In this document: positions 50,319 to 58,490 of the stretch, in pieces
Layout of the letters: the number at the start of each line of letters is the position of its first letter
Numbering within the stretch: position 1 is the stretch's first letter
Assembly: GCA_049521495.1 (NCBI GenBank)
Contig: JBEKOT010000003.1
Location: 1-58,490, forward strand
Reading direction: 5' to 3'
Source: CAWEPK01 sp049521495
GTDB lineage: Bacteria; Desulfobacterota; Syntrophorhabdia; Syntrophorhabdales; WCHB1-27
Length of the DNA: 58,490 nucleotides
The notes under the pieces: generated by a model
Database searches by the model: none
What the model was told of the DNA's origin: nothing
What the model saw: the letters and a program-made list of their open reading frames with translations, nothing else
Position numbers and translations under genes: made by a program

Positions 50319-51858
50319 ATTCGACCGCTCTCGTCTCCCGTATGACCACTACCTTGATCTGACCGGGATAGGTCAGCTCCGTCTCGACCTTCTTAGCGAT
50401 GTCCTTGGACAGAAGAAAGATGGCGTCGTCGTTCAGCTTATCGCTGCTCACGACGATCCTGATCTCCCTGCCCGCCTGGATGGCATAGCATTTCTCGACT
50501 CCCGAAAAGCTCGAGGCGATCCGCTCGAGCTCTTCCAGCCTCTTGATGTACGATTCGAGCATTTCCCGCCGCGCTCCGGGCCGCGCACCGGAAAGGGCGT
50601 CCGCCGCCTGCACGATTACGTCTATGAGGCTTGCGGGGCCGACCTCTTCGTGGTGGGCCAGTATGGCGTGGACAATCTCATCGCTCTCCCCGTATTTCTT
50701 CGCCAGGTCGGCGCCTATGGCCGAATGGGAGCCCTCGATCTCATGATCGACGGCCTTTCCGATGTCGTGGAGCAAACCTGCCCGCTTCGCCGCCTGCACG
50801 TTGAGCTTGAGCTCTGCCGCTATTATGCCGCTTATAAAGGCAACCTCAAGGGAGTGCTGATAGACGTTCTGGGAGTAACTGCTCCTGAACTTCAGCCTGC
50901 CCAGCAACTTTACCACCTCCGGGTGGACGTTGTGCACGCCCGCGTCGAAGACCGCCTGCTCGCCCGTCGTCTTCAACTTTTCTTCCAGCTCCTCTGCGAC
51001 CTTCGTAACGATCTCCTCGATGCGTGCGGGATGTATCCTGCCGTCCGAGATCAGCCGCTCTATGGCGACCCGGGCCACCTCCCTCCTTATGGGGTTGAAG
51101 CAGGATAAGATAACGGCCTCGGGCGTGTCGTCGATGATGATATCGACGCCGGTTGCCGCTTCGAGGGCCCTTATGTTGCGCCCTTCCCTGCCTATTATGC
51201 GCCCCTTCATCTCTTCGTTGGGCAGGGACACCACGGAAACCGCGTCCTCGGCCACATACTCGCCCGCGTAACGCTGGATCGCAACGGCCAGTATCTCTTT
51301 TGCCTTCTTGTCCGCCTTCTCCCGCGACTCCTCCTCTATCCTCCTGGCAATCTTCGTCGCCTCATAGCGCGCCTCGTCCTCCATCGCCTGCATGAGTATT
51401 TTCTTGGCATCCTCTGCAGTGAGGGTGGCTATCTCCTCCAGCTTCTTCCTTTGCTCGTTGATCGTCCTGTCGTACTCGCCTATCTTGCCCTCAAGGTAGA
51501 GCTCGCGGCCCGCGAGCTGTCTCTCCCTTTTCGCAAGCTCCTCTTCCTTCTTGTCCAGGCCTTCCATTTTCTTATCGATGTTCGACTCTTTCTGGGACAG
51601 GCGCCTTTCCGTGCTCTGCAGATCGGCCTTCCTGTTCCTTACCTCCTGCTCCAGCTCATTCCTCGCCTGGATAACTATATCCTTTGCCTGGATCGACGCT
51701 TCCCGGCGGGCGACATCGGCCTCTTTCTTCGCCTCTTCGAGTATCTTGCGACCTACCGTATGGTATTCGCCGATCTTCTTTTTTTGCACTAATTTGGCTG
51801 CGAGATATCCGGCAACGATACCTGCTATGCAGATCGTTAAAGTGATTAGTATATTCAA
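50308..51858 (-). CDS. rny: Ribonuclease Y
   Basis: 516 residues, TTG start at 51858 behind a run of G (AGGGGGGG). An N-terminal membrane anchor (ITLTICIAGIVAGYLAAKLV), a long coiled coil (about 30-200), a KH domain (GRIIGREGRNIRALEAATG) and an HD domain (GLLHDIGKAVDHEIEGSH) are in the standard order. It is a membrane-tethered endoribonuclease that starts mRNA decay. Confidence 0.97.
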   Translation of the reverse strand: MNILITLTICIAGIVAGYLAAKLVQKKKIGEYHTVGRKILEEAKKEADVARREASIQAKDIVIQARNELEQEVRNRKADLQSTERRLSQKESNIDKKMEGLDKKEEELAKRERQLAGRELYLEGKIGEYDRTINEQRKKLEEIATLTAEDAKKILMQAMEDEARYEATKIARRIEEESREKADKKAKEILAVAIQRYAGEYVAEDAVSVVSLPNEEMKGRIIGREGRNIRALEAATGVDIIIDDTPEAVILSCFNPIRREVARVAIERLISDGRIHPARIEEIVTKVAEELEEKLKTTGEQAVFDAGVHNVHPEVVKLLGRLKFRSSYSQNVYQHSLEVAFISGIIAAELKLNVQAAKRAGLLHDIGKAVDHEIEGSHSAIGADLAKKYGESDEIVHAILAHHEEVGPASLIDVIVQAADALSGARPGARREMLESYIKRLEELERIASSFSGVEKCYAIQAGREIRIVVSSDKLNDDAIFLLSKDIAKKVETELTYPGQIKVVVIRETRAVEYAR

Positions 51859-51995
51859 GGTCCCCCCCTATTAGAACCTATAAGGGGGTAGCACGAGGAT
51901 CGAGTCTTCCTGAGTTATCGGCCGATTCTAATGCCAAACCTCCGAAAAAGCAGAGTATTATATATATTCAACTCCTTTGTCCTCGGTACTACCCC

Positions 51996-52017
51996 AAAAA
52001 AAGACCCCGCGGGTGCC
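51996..52017 (-). terminator. Intrinsic terminator of the putative 6S RNA
   Basis: On the minus strand a GC-rich palindromic segment (CACCCGCGGGGTC, 52003-52015) is followed by seven T (51996-52002). Confidence 0.6.
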
Positions 52018-52148
52018 GTGTAGACAATAAATCTCGAACCTCTCAAGTAAAGTGGGGGCCTTTCTGCTGCTTTACGCGTCTTGCTCGGAGGCAAGCATGC
52101 AATCCGCAGCATGTACAGGCTCCCCGCAAAGAGGTGTTGGCTCTAAGT
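51996..52148 (-). ncRNA. ssrS: Probable 6S RNA
   Basis: About 150 bases directly downstream of zapA, where 6S RNA lies in many proteobacteria. The ends pair to form a terminal stem (GCGGG-gag-CCTGT with ACAcGG-ca-CCCGC), leaving a large central bubble. The interior holds GCATGCTTGCCTCCGAGCAAG, close to the closing-arm sequence of E. coli 6S RNA. A T7 tract after a GC hairpin marks the 3' end, and a promoter sits at the end of zapA. It is somewhat shorter than the usual 180 bases, so the exact ends are uncertain. Confidence 0.68.
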
Positions 52149-52442
52149 TTACCATTTATCACGAGCACCGCAGGGAATCTCAACGTCCTCAACCTTTCTC
52201 AAAAGCCTCAGGGTCCTGTCTTCGACCCTGCCGAACTGTTCCTTCATTTCCAGGTAGCTATCGGTCATCCTCATTAAAGCCATTATGACCGAGTTCAATG
52301 TGCTTACGATCCCGAATTCCCTTGTCGCTTCCCTTATTTCTCGGTCGACGAGATCGGCGACCCTCCTGATCCGCTCCTCGTCGTCGCACATGAATGTAAA
52401 AGCCTGATTGAGTATGCTTACTTCCACTCTACGCAAGGCCAC
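52149..52442 (-). CDS. zapA: Cell division protein ZapA
   Basis: 97 residues, GTG start. RVEVSILNQAFTFMCDDEE and the helix RRVADLVDREIREATREFG match ZapA, a coiled-coil dimer that cross-links FtsZ filaments. It follows zapB by 79 bases and precedes the putative 6S RNA. Confidence 0.9.
   Translation of the reverse strand: MALRRVEVSILNQAFTFMCDDEERIRRVADLVDREIREATREFGIVSTLNSVIMALMRMTDSYLEMKEQFGRVEDRTLRLLRKVEDVEIPCGARDKW
52155..52183 (-). promoter_or_regulatory. Sigma-70-type promoter of the putative 6S RNA
   Basis: Minus strand TTGAGA (52178-52183), a 17-base spacer and GATAAA (52155-52160), inside the 3' end of zapA. Initiation is expected near 52148. Confidence 0.5.
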
Positions 52443-52521
52443 GCCGTTATCTCCGACCGTTTAGCTCCTGCCCTCATGTCATCTCACGCTGCCGTAGCTC
52501 ACAGATACAGCCTCCGGTCGC

Positions 52522-52758
52522 TCACGCTTCCACCCTCTGGATCTTATCGAGGATGGCCTTAACCTTCTGCATGACTGTTTCCTTTTCGACCTCTACCTTT
52601 GCAACCTCCTCCTTTAGCTGTCTGTTCTCCGCCTCCAGGGACGCAATCCTGCCGGCAAGGTCTGCTTTCTCGCCCCTAATCTCGCCGTATTTCCTGAGGA
52701 GGACATCGATTTTCTCCTCCAGCTCTCCGAGCCTATTGTCGCCAAATAGCTCTTCCAT
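52522..52758 (-). CDS. zapB: ZapB-like coiled-coil division protein
   Basis: 78 residues, nearly all coiled coil (LGELEEKIDVLLRKYGEI, IASLEAENRQLKEEVAKVE). Size, composition and position immediately before zapA fit the ZapB class of Z-ring organisers. Sequence alone is low-complexity, so the name rests partly on context. Confidence 0.72.
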   Translation of the reverse strand: MEELFGDNRLGELEEKIDVLLRKYGEIRGEKADLAGRIASLEAENRQLKEEVAKVEVEKETVMQKVKAILDKIQRVEA

Positions 52759-52767
52759 ATCGAATAC

Positions 52768-53881
52768 TTAACCTCTTTTATCCTCGAAAGTCAAGTACAA
52801 AAGGCAGGCCTTGATGAATTGGTCCAGGTCGCCGTCGAGTACACTTTCGGCGTTGTGCGCCTCCAGTTTCGTCCTGTGGTCCTTTATGAGCTTGTACGGG
52901 TGGAGCGTGTAAGAGCGTATCTGGCTCCCCCAGGCGATCTCCTTTTTCTCCTTGTTCAACTGGCTCATCTTTTCTTCCTGTTTCCTCTTCTCCAGCTCGT
53001 AGATCCTGGCCTTGAGGATCGACATGGCGATGCCCTTGTTCTTGTGCTGCGAACGCTCGTTCTGGCACTGGACCACTATGCCGGTGGGCAGATGGGTGAT
53101 CCGTATGGCCGAGTCCGTCCTGTTGACGTGCTGGCCGCCCGGACCGCTCGCGCGGAAGGTGTCTATCTTCAGGTCCTCCTCACGGATATCCACATGGATC
53201 TCCTCGGGGATCTCCGGGTAGGCATAGACAGACGCAAAAGACGTGTGTCTCCTGGCATTCGCGTCGAAGGGAGAGATGCGCACGAGCCGGTGGATGCCGC
53301 TCTCGCACTTCAGGTAGCCGTAGGCGTAAGGGCCCGACACCAGGAACGTGACGTTCTTCACGCCTGCCTCCTCACCGGGCAGGAGGTCGACCACCTGGGT
53401 CTCGAATCCTTTTTTCTCGGCCCACTTGAGGTACATCCTAAGGAGCATCTCCGCCCAGTCCTGCGCCTCCGTCCCGCCCGCTCCGGCGTTTATGTACATT
53501 ATGGCGTTTTCCACGTCATTTTCCCCGGCCAGCATGCGCTCTATTTCGTATCTGTCGAGCTCCTTGTCAAGGGCCTCTACCCTGCGGTCGAGCTCGGCAA
53601 CGTCATCGCTGTCCTCCGTTTCCCTGGCAATCTCGCTCAGGATAAGGATCTCCTCGAGCTCCTTCTCTTTGGCCTCCCATCGGGACAGCTCGTCCTGCAG
53701 CCTGGCCCTCTCTCTGAGGAGCTTCTGCGCCTTCTCCTGGTCCGCCCAGAAATCTTTTTGCGCTAGAGTTTGGTCGTATTCCCCGATGCGTGCTTTGAGG
53801 GCAGAGGTGTCAAAGATAACCTCTGAGCGACCGCATGCGTTCGATGAGCGTATCCGTTCTCGATCTTATGTCATCAATCAT
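52768..53881 (-). CDS. prfB: Peptide chain release factor 2 (programmed +1 frameshift)
   Basis: Reading starts at the ATG at 53881 (AAGGGG upstream) and encodes 23 residues to an in-frame TGA at 53810-53812. It then shifts +1 at CTT-TGA-C and continues for 347 codons to 52768, about 370 residues in all. Motifs are the SPF-type recognition loop RISPFDANARRHTSF and the GGQ hydrolysis motif ASGPGGQHVNRTDS. RF2 ends translation at UGA and UAA. The frameshift lets RF2 levels control their own synthesis. It lies 40 bases after the upstream enzyme gene and 9 before zapB. Confidence 0.96.
53809..53824 (-). promoter_or_regulatory. RF2 programmed frameshift site
   Basis: The minus strand reads AGAGGTTATCTTTGAC: an internal Shine-Dalgarno-like AGAGG three bases before the slippery CTT, then TGA and C. 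This is the classical RF2 autoregulatory arrangement with small changes from the E. coli AGGGGGTATCTTTGAC. Confidence 0.93.
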
Positions 53882-53921
53882 ATCGTCCCCTTAATTTTCG
53901 ATGTCCGATTAAAAGCCCCCT

Positions 53922-55733
53922 CTATTCCTCCGCCTTGGTCAGGTCTTCGAACTTGATGTCAAGGCCCAGGACCGCCGCGATGTCTCCGGTATCGTCGTGG
54001 ACGGGGCCGGAGACCGTTATGCAAAGGGCGCTCGTGATCTTCGACGAATAAACGCCCGTAACCGATATCTTGCCCGTCTTCATCGGCTCGATGAACCAAT
54101 CCCGGTCGGAGAAGTCCTCGTGAAGGTCTATCTTGGCATATTTTGCCCTGTCTACAGCCTGGGTGATGTTCCTCGTGATCTTCACCCCTTCGGCGTTGAC
54201 CACGTAGGCAAACTGTATGTAAGGATAATCGCCGACAAGCCCCTTCAGCACCTCTTCCTGGCGCTCCGGCACCATGCTCTTGATTTCGTCCTCTTCAATG
54301 TACCGCTCGATCAGGTGGGCGGCCATGTCGTAGGCCCTCTTCTTCAACATGTCGAATTCCGAAGGGAAGATCGCTGGGATGTACCTGCGCACGAGATGCT
54401 CCATCTCTTCGTCGGATATGGCTGTTACCCTCCCCTCTTCGTACACTTTCAGGATTCGCTTGTTGATCTTCGCGACGCCCGGATGGCCCTTATCTATGGC
54501 ATCGTGCCCGACAAGGGCGAAATGGGAATTGATCCAGTGGGCTATGCCCGCAAGGCCCGACTTGTCCGTTATGTTTACCGCTATCGGCCTATTGAGGATC
54601 CTCTTTGTATCGAAGGCGGTGTAGACCTCCTCGTTTTTCGCCAGGCCGTCTATGTGGACCCCTGCGGAGGTGGCGTTGAAGTCGGAGCCGACGAAGGGCT
54701 GGTTCCTTGGGATGTGCATGCCCACCTCCTTTTCGAAGTAGTTCCGCGCGTCAGTGATCGCCTTAGTATCGACCCCGTTTTCGTCCCCTATGAGCGATAT
54801 GTACTCTATGATCAGGCCTTCTATGGGCGAATTGCCCGTCCTCTCCCCGATGCCGAGGATGGTCCCGTTCGCAAAAGTGCAACCGTAGAGCCACGCGCTG
54901 ACCGCGTTCACCACTCCCCTGTAAAAGTCGTTGTGGCCGTGCCACTCGAGGAACTCGGAGGGCACGCCGGCGTCATCGATCATGGCCCGGATGATCTTTC
55001 CTATGGAGCGCGGCAGGGCCGTCCCCGGATAGGTGATGCCGAGACCGAGGGTGTCGCACAGGCGTATCTTCACGGGGATCCTCGCATTCTCCGAGAGCGA
55101 CATGAGCGCCTGCGCGAAGGGGACGCAAAAGCCGTGGATATCGGCCCTCGTGATGTCCTCGAAGTGGCACCGCGGCACGATGCCGCTCTCCAGCGCCGCC
55201 TCTACGATCTTGAGGTATTCCTTGAATACCTGCGACCGCGTCTTCTTCATCTTGTAGAATATGTGGTAGTCCGATATGCTCGTGAGCATGCCCGTCTCTT
55301 TGAGGCCGAAATCGCGGACGAGCTGCAGGTCATCCTTGTTTGCCCTTATCCATCCCGTAATCTCGGGGTAGCGGTATCCTTTTTCGAGGCACCTTGCAAC
55401 CGCCTCCTTGTCTTTTTCCGTATAGAGGAAAAACTCGGTCTGGCGAATCACGCCGTTTGGCCCTGACAGCCGATGGAGGAAATTGAAAATGTCCTCGACC
55501 TGTTGAACGGAGAAGGGGGGCCTCGATTGCTGCCCGTCCCTGAAGGTGGTGTCCGTGATGAATATCTCTTCCGGCGGGTCGATGGACTCGATCTTGTGGT
55601 CGAAGCTTACCCTCACCATTTCGCTGTAAGGAAAGACGCTCCGGAACAGCTCCGGCTTCTCCACGTCGACCAGAGGGAACTTCCCGCTCTTTACGATGTT
55701 CTTGAAAATGAAGCCCTTGCTTTTTTTCGCCAA
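53922..55733 (-). CDS. DRE-TIM acyltransferase (homocitrate/Re-citrate synthase-like) fused to a Cache domain
   Basis: 603 residues. Residues 55-410 form a DRE-TIM metallolyase barrel: DTTFRDGQQ (61-69), FEDITRAD, CDTLGLGITYP, WHGHND with metal ligands H265 and H267, and LGIGERTGNSPIE. The family condenses acetyl-CoA with 2-oxoacids (isopropylmalate, homocitrate and Re-citrate synthases). The true substrate is open; Re-citrate synthase is attractive for an anaerobe. Instead of a LeuA dimer domain, residues about 500-598 resemble a Cache/PDC sensor (FAYVVNAEGVKIT, FSDRDWFIEPMKTG, ISVTGVYSSKIT). No membrane segment is present, so a cytoplasmic allosteric role is likely. It lies 10 bases after aspS. 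Confidence 0.78.
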   Translation of the reverse strand: MAKKSKGFIFKNIVKSGKFPLVDVEKPELFRSVFPYSEMVRVSFDHKIESIDPPEEIFITDTTFRDGQQSRPPFSVQQVEDIFNFLHRLSGPNGVIRQTEFFLYTEKDKEAVARCLEKGYRYPEITGWIRANKDDLQLVRDFGLKETGMLTSISDYHIFYKMKKTRSQVFKEYLKIVEAALESGIVPRCHFEDITRADIHGFCVPFAQALMSLSENARIPVKIRLCDTLGLGITYPGTALPRSIGKIIRAMIDDAGVPSEFLEWHGHNDFYRGVVNAVSAWLYGCTFANGTILGIGERTGNSPIEGLIIEYISLIGDENGVDTKAITDARNYFEKEVGMHIPRNQPFVGSDFNATSAGVHIDGLAKNEEVYTAFDTKRILNRPIAVNITDKSGLAGIAHWINSHFALVGHDAIDKGHPGVAKINKRILKVYEEGRVTAISDEEMEHLVRRYIPAIFPSEFDMLKKRAYDMAAHLIERYIEEDEIKSMVPERQEEVLKGLVGDYPYIQFAYVVNAEGVKITRNITQAVDRAKYAKIDLHEDFSDRDWFIEPMKTGKISVTGVYSSKITSALCITVSGPVHDDTGDIAAVLGLDIKFEDLTKAEE

Positions 55734-55743
55734 CCCTTACACC

Positions 55744-57495
55744 CTATTCCTTCGTGATCTTCAGCCTCAGCTCGGTGAGCTGCCTCTGCCGTACGGCGCC
55801 AGGGGCACCCGACAGCAAACAGGTCCCTTTCTGCGTCTTCGGGAAGGGGATCACGTCCCTTATGCTCTCGAGACCCAAAAGCATCATAAGGATGCGGTCG
55901 ATCCCGAAAGCGATGCCTCCGTGCGGGGGCGCCCCCATCTCCAGCGCCTCCAGGAGAAAGCCGAACTGCTCGACCGCCTCTTCTTCTTTTATATTGAGCA
56001 GCCTGAACATCCCCATCTGCTCGTCTTTCTCGTGTATCCTGACGCTGCCGCCGCCGATTTCAACCCCGTTCAATACGAGGTCGTAAGCCTTGGCCCGCAT
56101 GGACTCGTAGTCGCCCGCGAAATCGGCAATCCTGCCCGCAGGCGACGTGAATGGGTGATGGCGCGCCACGTACCTCTTCTCCTCCGCGCTGTATTCGAAA
56201 AGGGGGAAATTGACGACCCAGAGAAAACGGTCTTCACCTTTCCTCACAAGGTCGTACCGCTCGCCCAAATAAGTGCGGAACTTCCCCAGTATCTCGTTTA
56301 CCTTGTCCCTTGCGTCGGCCATTATGAAGGCCACGTCGCCGTTTTCGAGGCCGAAGGCCCCGTCTACCGCCTGCGTTTCGGCATCGGTCAGGTATTTCAC
56401 GATGGGTGAAGAGAGCTTCCCTTCGTCTTTCCGCATCCAGATCAGGCCGCCCGCGCCTAACGACTTCGCCGTTTCGACGGCGGTGTCCAGGTCTTTTCTC
56501 GAAAGCTGCTTGCCCTTCAGGGCGATGCCCTTTACGGCTCCCCCGCCGTCGAAAGCCTTCCTGAATACGCCGAAGGCCGTGGACGAGAACGACCCCGTCA
56601 GCTCCTCCATGGGCAGCTCGAAGCGGAGGTCCGGCTTGTCGGTGCCGTAGCGCTCCATCGCCTCGCCGTAATCCATACGCGTGAAAGGCCTTTCAAGGGG
56701 AACCCTCTTTACCGACTCGTAGACGGCGGCCACGACGTCCTCGCTTACTTTTATGACGTCGTCCACGTCCACGAAGCTCATCTCGATGTCGAGCTGGGTA
56801 AACTCCGGCTGCCGGTCCGCCCTCAGGTCCTCGTCCCTGAAGCACCGCACGATCTGGAAATACCTGTCGAAGCCGGCCACCATCAGTATCTGCTTGAAAA
56901 GCTGGGGCGACTGGGGCAGCGCGTAGAACTGGCCCGGGTTCAGCCTGGAGGGAACGATAAAGTCTCTTGCCCCTTCAGGGGTGCTCTTCGTGAGAAAAGG
57001 CGTCTCGATCTCGAAAAAACCCCTGGAAGCCAGATGGTTACGTATCACCTGGGACGCTCTGCTCCGGGCCAGAAACGTCTCCTGCACCTTCGGGCGGCGC
57101 ATGTCCAGGTACCTGTACTTCAGCCTCAGGAACTCGTTCGGCTCCTCCTCGTCGTCGAGCTGGAAAGGCAGGGGCTTGCAGGTGTTGAGGACCCTAAGGG
57201 CCGATACGAGCACCTCCACCTCTCCGGTTGGGATGTTCGGGTTCTCGGTGCCTTCCGGCCTCGGCGAGACCGTCCCCTCGACGCGGACCACATACTCCTG
57301 CTTGATCTCGTGGGCGTCGAGGTGAGCGGCGGGCGCTATCTCCGGAGAGAAGACGACCTGCACTATGCCCGTTATGTCGCGGAGGTCTATGAATATAAGG
57401 CCGCCGTGGTCGCGCCTTCTGTACACCCATCCGGCGAGCTCGACGCTCTTGCCCACATCGGCGGCCGTGATCAGACCGCAGTATCGGTTCCGCAA
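55744..57495 (-). CDS. aspS: Aspartyl-tRNA synthetase (bacterial type)
   Basis: 583 residues from a TTG at 57495 with AGGAGG 6 bases upstream; the frame stays open to 57600 without a ribosome site. Features are an OB-fold anticodon domain (LAGWVYRRRDHGGLIFIDLRD), the class II motif 2 region (FRDEDLRADRQPEFTQLDIEMS), the bacterial GAD insertion (about 290-410) and motif 3 GIAFGIDRILMMLLG. It charges tRNA-Asp; whether it also charges tRNA-Asn cannot be told here. A strong promoter lies just upstream. Confidence 0.97.
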   Translation of the reverse strand: MRNRYCGLITAADVGKSVELAGWVYRRRDHGGLIFIDLRDITGIVQVVFSPEIAPAAHLDAHEIKQEYVVRVEGTVSPRPEGTENPNIPTGEVEVLVSALRVLNTCKPLPFQLDDEEEPNEFLRLKYRYLDMRRPKVQETFLARSRASQVIRNHLASRGFFEIETPFLTKSTPEGARDFIVPSRLNPGQFYALPQSPQLFKQILMVAGFDRYFQIVRCFRDEDLRADRQPEFTQLDIEMSFVDVDDVIKVSEDVVAAVYESVKRVPLERPFTRMDYGEAMERYGTDKPDLRFELPMEELTGSFSSTAFGVFRKAFDGGGAVKGIALKGKQLSRKDLDTAVETAKSLGAGGLIWMRKDEGKLSSPIVKYLTDAETQAVDGAFGLENGDVAFIMADARDKVNEILGKFRTYLGERYDLVRKGEDRFLWVVNFPLFEYSAEEKRYVARHHPFTSPAGRIADFAGDYESMRAKAYDLVLNGVEIGGGSVRIHEKDEQMGMFRLLNIKEEEAVEQFGFLLEALEMGAPPHGGIAFGIDRILMMLLGLESIRDVIPFPKTQKGTCLLSGAPGAVRQRQLTELRLKITKE

Positions 57496-57517
57496 GTTGA
57501 CCCTCCTAAAGCCCTTT

Positions 57518-57546
57518 ATTTTACATGATATCGGCCGATTGGTCAA
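57518..57546 (-). promoter_or_regulatory. Sigma-70-type promoter of aspS
   Basis: Minus strand TTGACC (57541-57546), a 17-base spacer and TAAAAT (57518-57523), each 5 of 6 to consensus. Initiation near 57511 excludes the upstream in-frame ATG at 57600 and supports the TTG start. Confidence 0.75.
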
Positions 57547-57703
57547 GGGCCGGGCGCTTTTCGCGGGGTCGAGCGCCCCGCCCGGTCCGCCGGGATTCAT
57601 ACGGAAAGATATTGCTTTACACGGGGGGACGGCAGACCGGCAAGGAGCATCGAACTCGAGGTTGCGGGCTGGCGCGTTCGCCTGGAGAAAAGGTAGCGAC
57701 CGG

Positions 57704-58162
57704 TTATGCGGGCTCCAGCTCCGGAGTAAAGCAGGGGGCGGCGGAACAGTCGCACCTTGTCTCCTCTTCCCTTCTTTGACGCAGGAGCGTCTCGATGGCG
57801 GCTGCTATGCCGCTCCTGTCGACGGGCTTGAGAAAGACATCGTTGATCCGGAGAGCTTCCGCCCTTTCTTGCGTTCCCACGAGATCGAGGCCGGCCGTTA
57901 AGATTATCACGGGGACATCGGGGCGAATGTCCCTGATCCGCGCCGCCAACTCGGTGCCGCGGAGGCGGGGCATTATCTCGTCCGCAATAACGAGGTCGAA
58001 TCCGTAAGGGCTTTCTTTGAAGAGGTCGAAAGCTTCCAGGGAGTCCTTGCTCGCAGCCACGCCGTAGCCCAGGCGCCTGAGTATCTCGGCCTGGACCTCT
58101 AAAACCACGACTTCATCGTCGACCAGGAGAATACGGGTTTTCTCGGTTTCCGGCTGTCCCAT
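57704..58162 (-). CDS. Single-domain response regulator
   Basis: 152 residues from the ATG at 58162 (GGGAG upstream); the frame open to 58276 adds sequence outside the family. The receiver domain has the acidic pair in ILLVDDE, the phospho-acceptor Asp in DLVIADEIMP, the Thr in VIILTAG and the Lys in VFLKPVD. There is no output domain; a C-terminal tail carries a Cys-rich end (TRCDCSAAPC). It may serve an orphan or hybrid kinase such as the one at 42-44 kb, which is speculation. Confidence 0.9.
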   Translation of the reverse strand: MGQPETEKTRILLVDDEVVVLEVQAEILRRLGYGVAASKDSLEAFDLFKESPYGFDLVIADEIMPRLRGTELAARIRDIRPDVPVIILTAGLDLVGTQERAEALRINDVFLKPVDRSGIAAAIETLLRQRREEETRCDCSAAPCFTPELEPA

Positions 58163-58490
58163 CACTGTACTCCCTGGTGCCGGCAAGAAAAGCGCACGGA
58201 TTCTTCGGGTGAACGGGCAAGATGCGACCTGTCTCAGCACATAATATATAATAACACGACTTGTATCTTTCGGCAAACAAAAAACTAGGTAATTATTTAC
58301 TTGACGACGGGAAACGGGGTTGGTTCATGGCCGAGCCGCTCGCACGGTTTTTTTCGCTCCCATGGTGCCGGGTACGAACCTGTGAAATAATCCCCCCGGA
58401 CAATCATGTCCGATTTTACAGTCCGAGAGAAGACAAGCGGGTGCTTCAGCGTCACAAGGTAAGAATATTCCCTCCAGCCCTGCCTTTTTA
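58163..58490. other. Upstream region at the window edge
   Basis: 328 bases without a supported gene. They hold the probable promoter of the response regulator (58248-58276, minus) and a 6-bp hairpin CGGACA-ATCA-TGTCCG at 58397-58412. No frame at the right edge looks like the start of a gene. Confidence 0.5.
58248..58276 (-). promoter_or_regulatory. Candidate sigma-70-type promoter of the response regulator
   Basis: Minus strand TTGCCG (58271-58276), a 17-base spacer and TATTAT (58248-58253). The -10 lies in an AT-rich run, so the exact start may be shifted by a few bases. Confidence 0.5.

Noticed and set aside
53997..55466. Forward open frame of 489 codons opposite the Cache-fused enzyme
   Set aside because: It lies wholly antisense to a gene with clear motifs; similar long antisense frames occur over proA, tyrS, lysA and proB because of codon bias.
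58397..58412. Intrinsic terminator at the right edge
   Set aside because: The 6-bp hairpin is followed by only a short ATTTTA on the plus strand and no gene precedes it in the window.
1..58490. tRNA or rRNA genes, CRISPR arrays, complete insertion sequences
   Set aside because: I looked for T-loop sequences, regularly spaced repeats and transposase motifs and found none that hold up.

Overview
The window reads as a chromosomal segment of a GC-rich, strictly anaerobic bacterium of the deltaproteobacterial (Desulfobacterota) type, most likely a syntroph-like relative of Syntrophorhabdales. This rests on gene orders I know from that group (argH-lipoprotein-lysA-dapF-dapA-dapB; rplU-rpmA-obg-proB-proA-nadD-rsfS; zapB-zapA-6S RNA-rny-ymdB-tyrS). 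It also rests on anaerobe gene content: a flavodiiron protein, the NADH sensor Rex, two molybdopterin oxidoreductases, selenocysteine use and sigma-54 promoters. The assignment is an inference from gene content; no rRNA or tRNA gene is present to confirm it.

Layout. 0-5.5 kb: the end of nuoN, then a sigma-54-type promoter before an exported C39 peptidase and an exported rhodanese that is almost certainly a selenoprotein (in-frame TGA followed by a SECIS-like hairpin). Next come a DoxX/MauE-like membrane protein, an intergenic repeat patch, a radical SAM enzyme, small proteins and a GH108-like muramidase with its own sigma-54-type promoter. 5.8-11.7 kb: a QueG-like Fe-S protein, a cytoplasmic molybdopterin oxidoreductase, an endonuclease Q homologue and a DUF2130 nuclease-like protein. 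11.7-21.7 kb: rex, the lysine (dap) operon, an acyl-CoA ligase on the other strand, a lipoprotein, argH, the PLP protein YggS and Maf. 21.9-26.4 kb: an accessory run of five exported proteins, mostly of unknown function, ending with a papain-like protease that carries a CFI-box C-terminal region. 27-29 kb: cutA, a flavodiiron protein and a ribbon-helix-helix/PilZ fusion.

29.3-41.9 kb: a long co-directional housekeeping run from rplU through obg, proBA, nadD, rsfS, a DksA-like regulator, a LapA-LapB fusion, an archaeal-type phosphoglycerate mutase, ComF, an AsmA-like envelope protein and a DUF2520 oxidoreductase. 41.9-48.2 kb: a hybrid histidine kinase, then a TorD-like chaperone, a Tat-exported molybdopterin oxidoreductase and its four-cluster ferredoxin subunit. 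48.3-58.2 kb: a minus-strand run of a response regulator, aspS, a homocitrate/Re-citrate-synthase-like enzyme fused to a Cache domain, prfB with its programmed frameshift, zapB, zapA, a probable 6S RNA, rny, ymdB and tyrS.

The most interesting points are the CXU-type rhodanese selenoprotein, the two near-perfect sigma-54 promoters in front of envelope or peptidase genes, the five-gene exported cluster (one member has five tandem 14-residue repeats), the enzyme-Cache fusion beside aspS, and a hairpin that buries the ribosome binding site of the torD-like gene.
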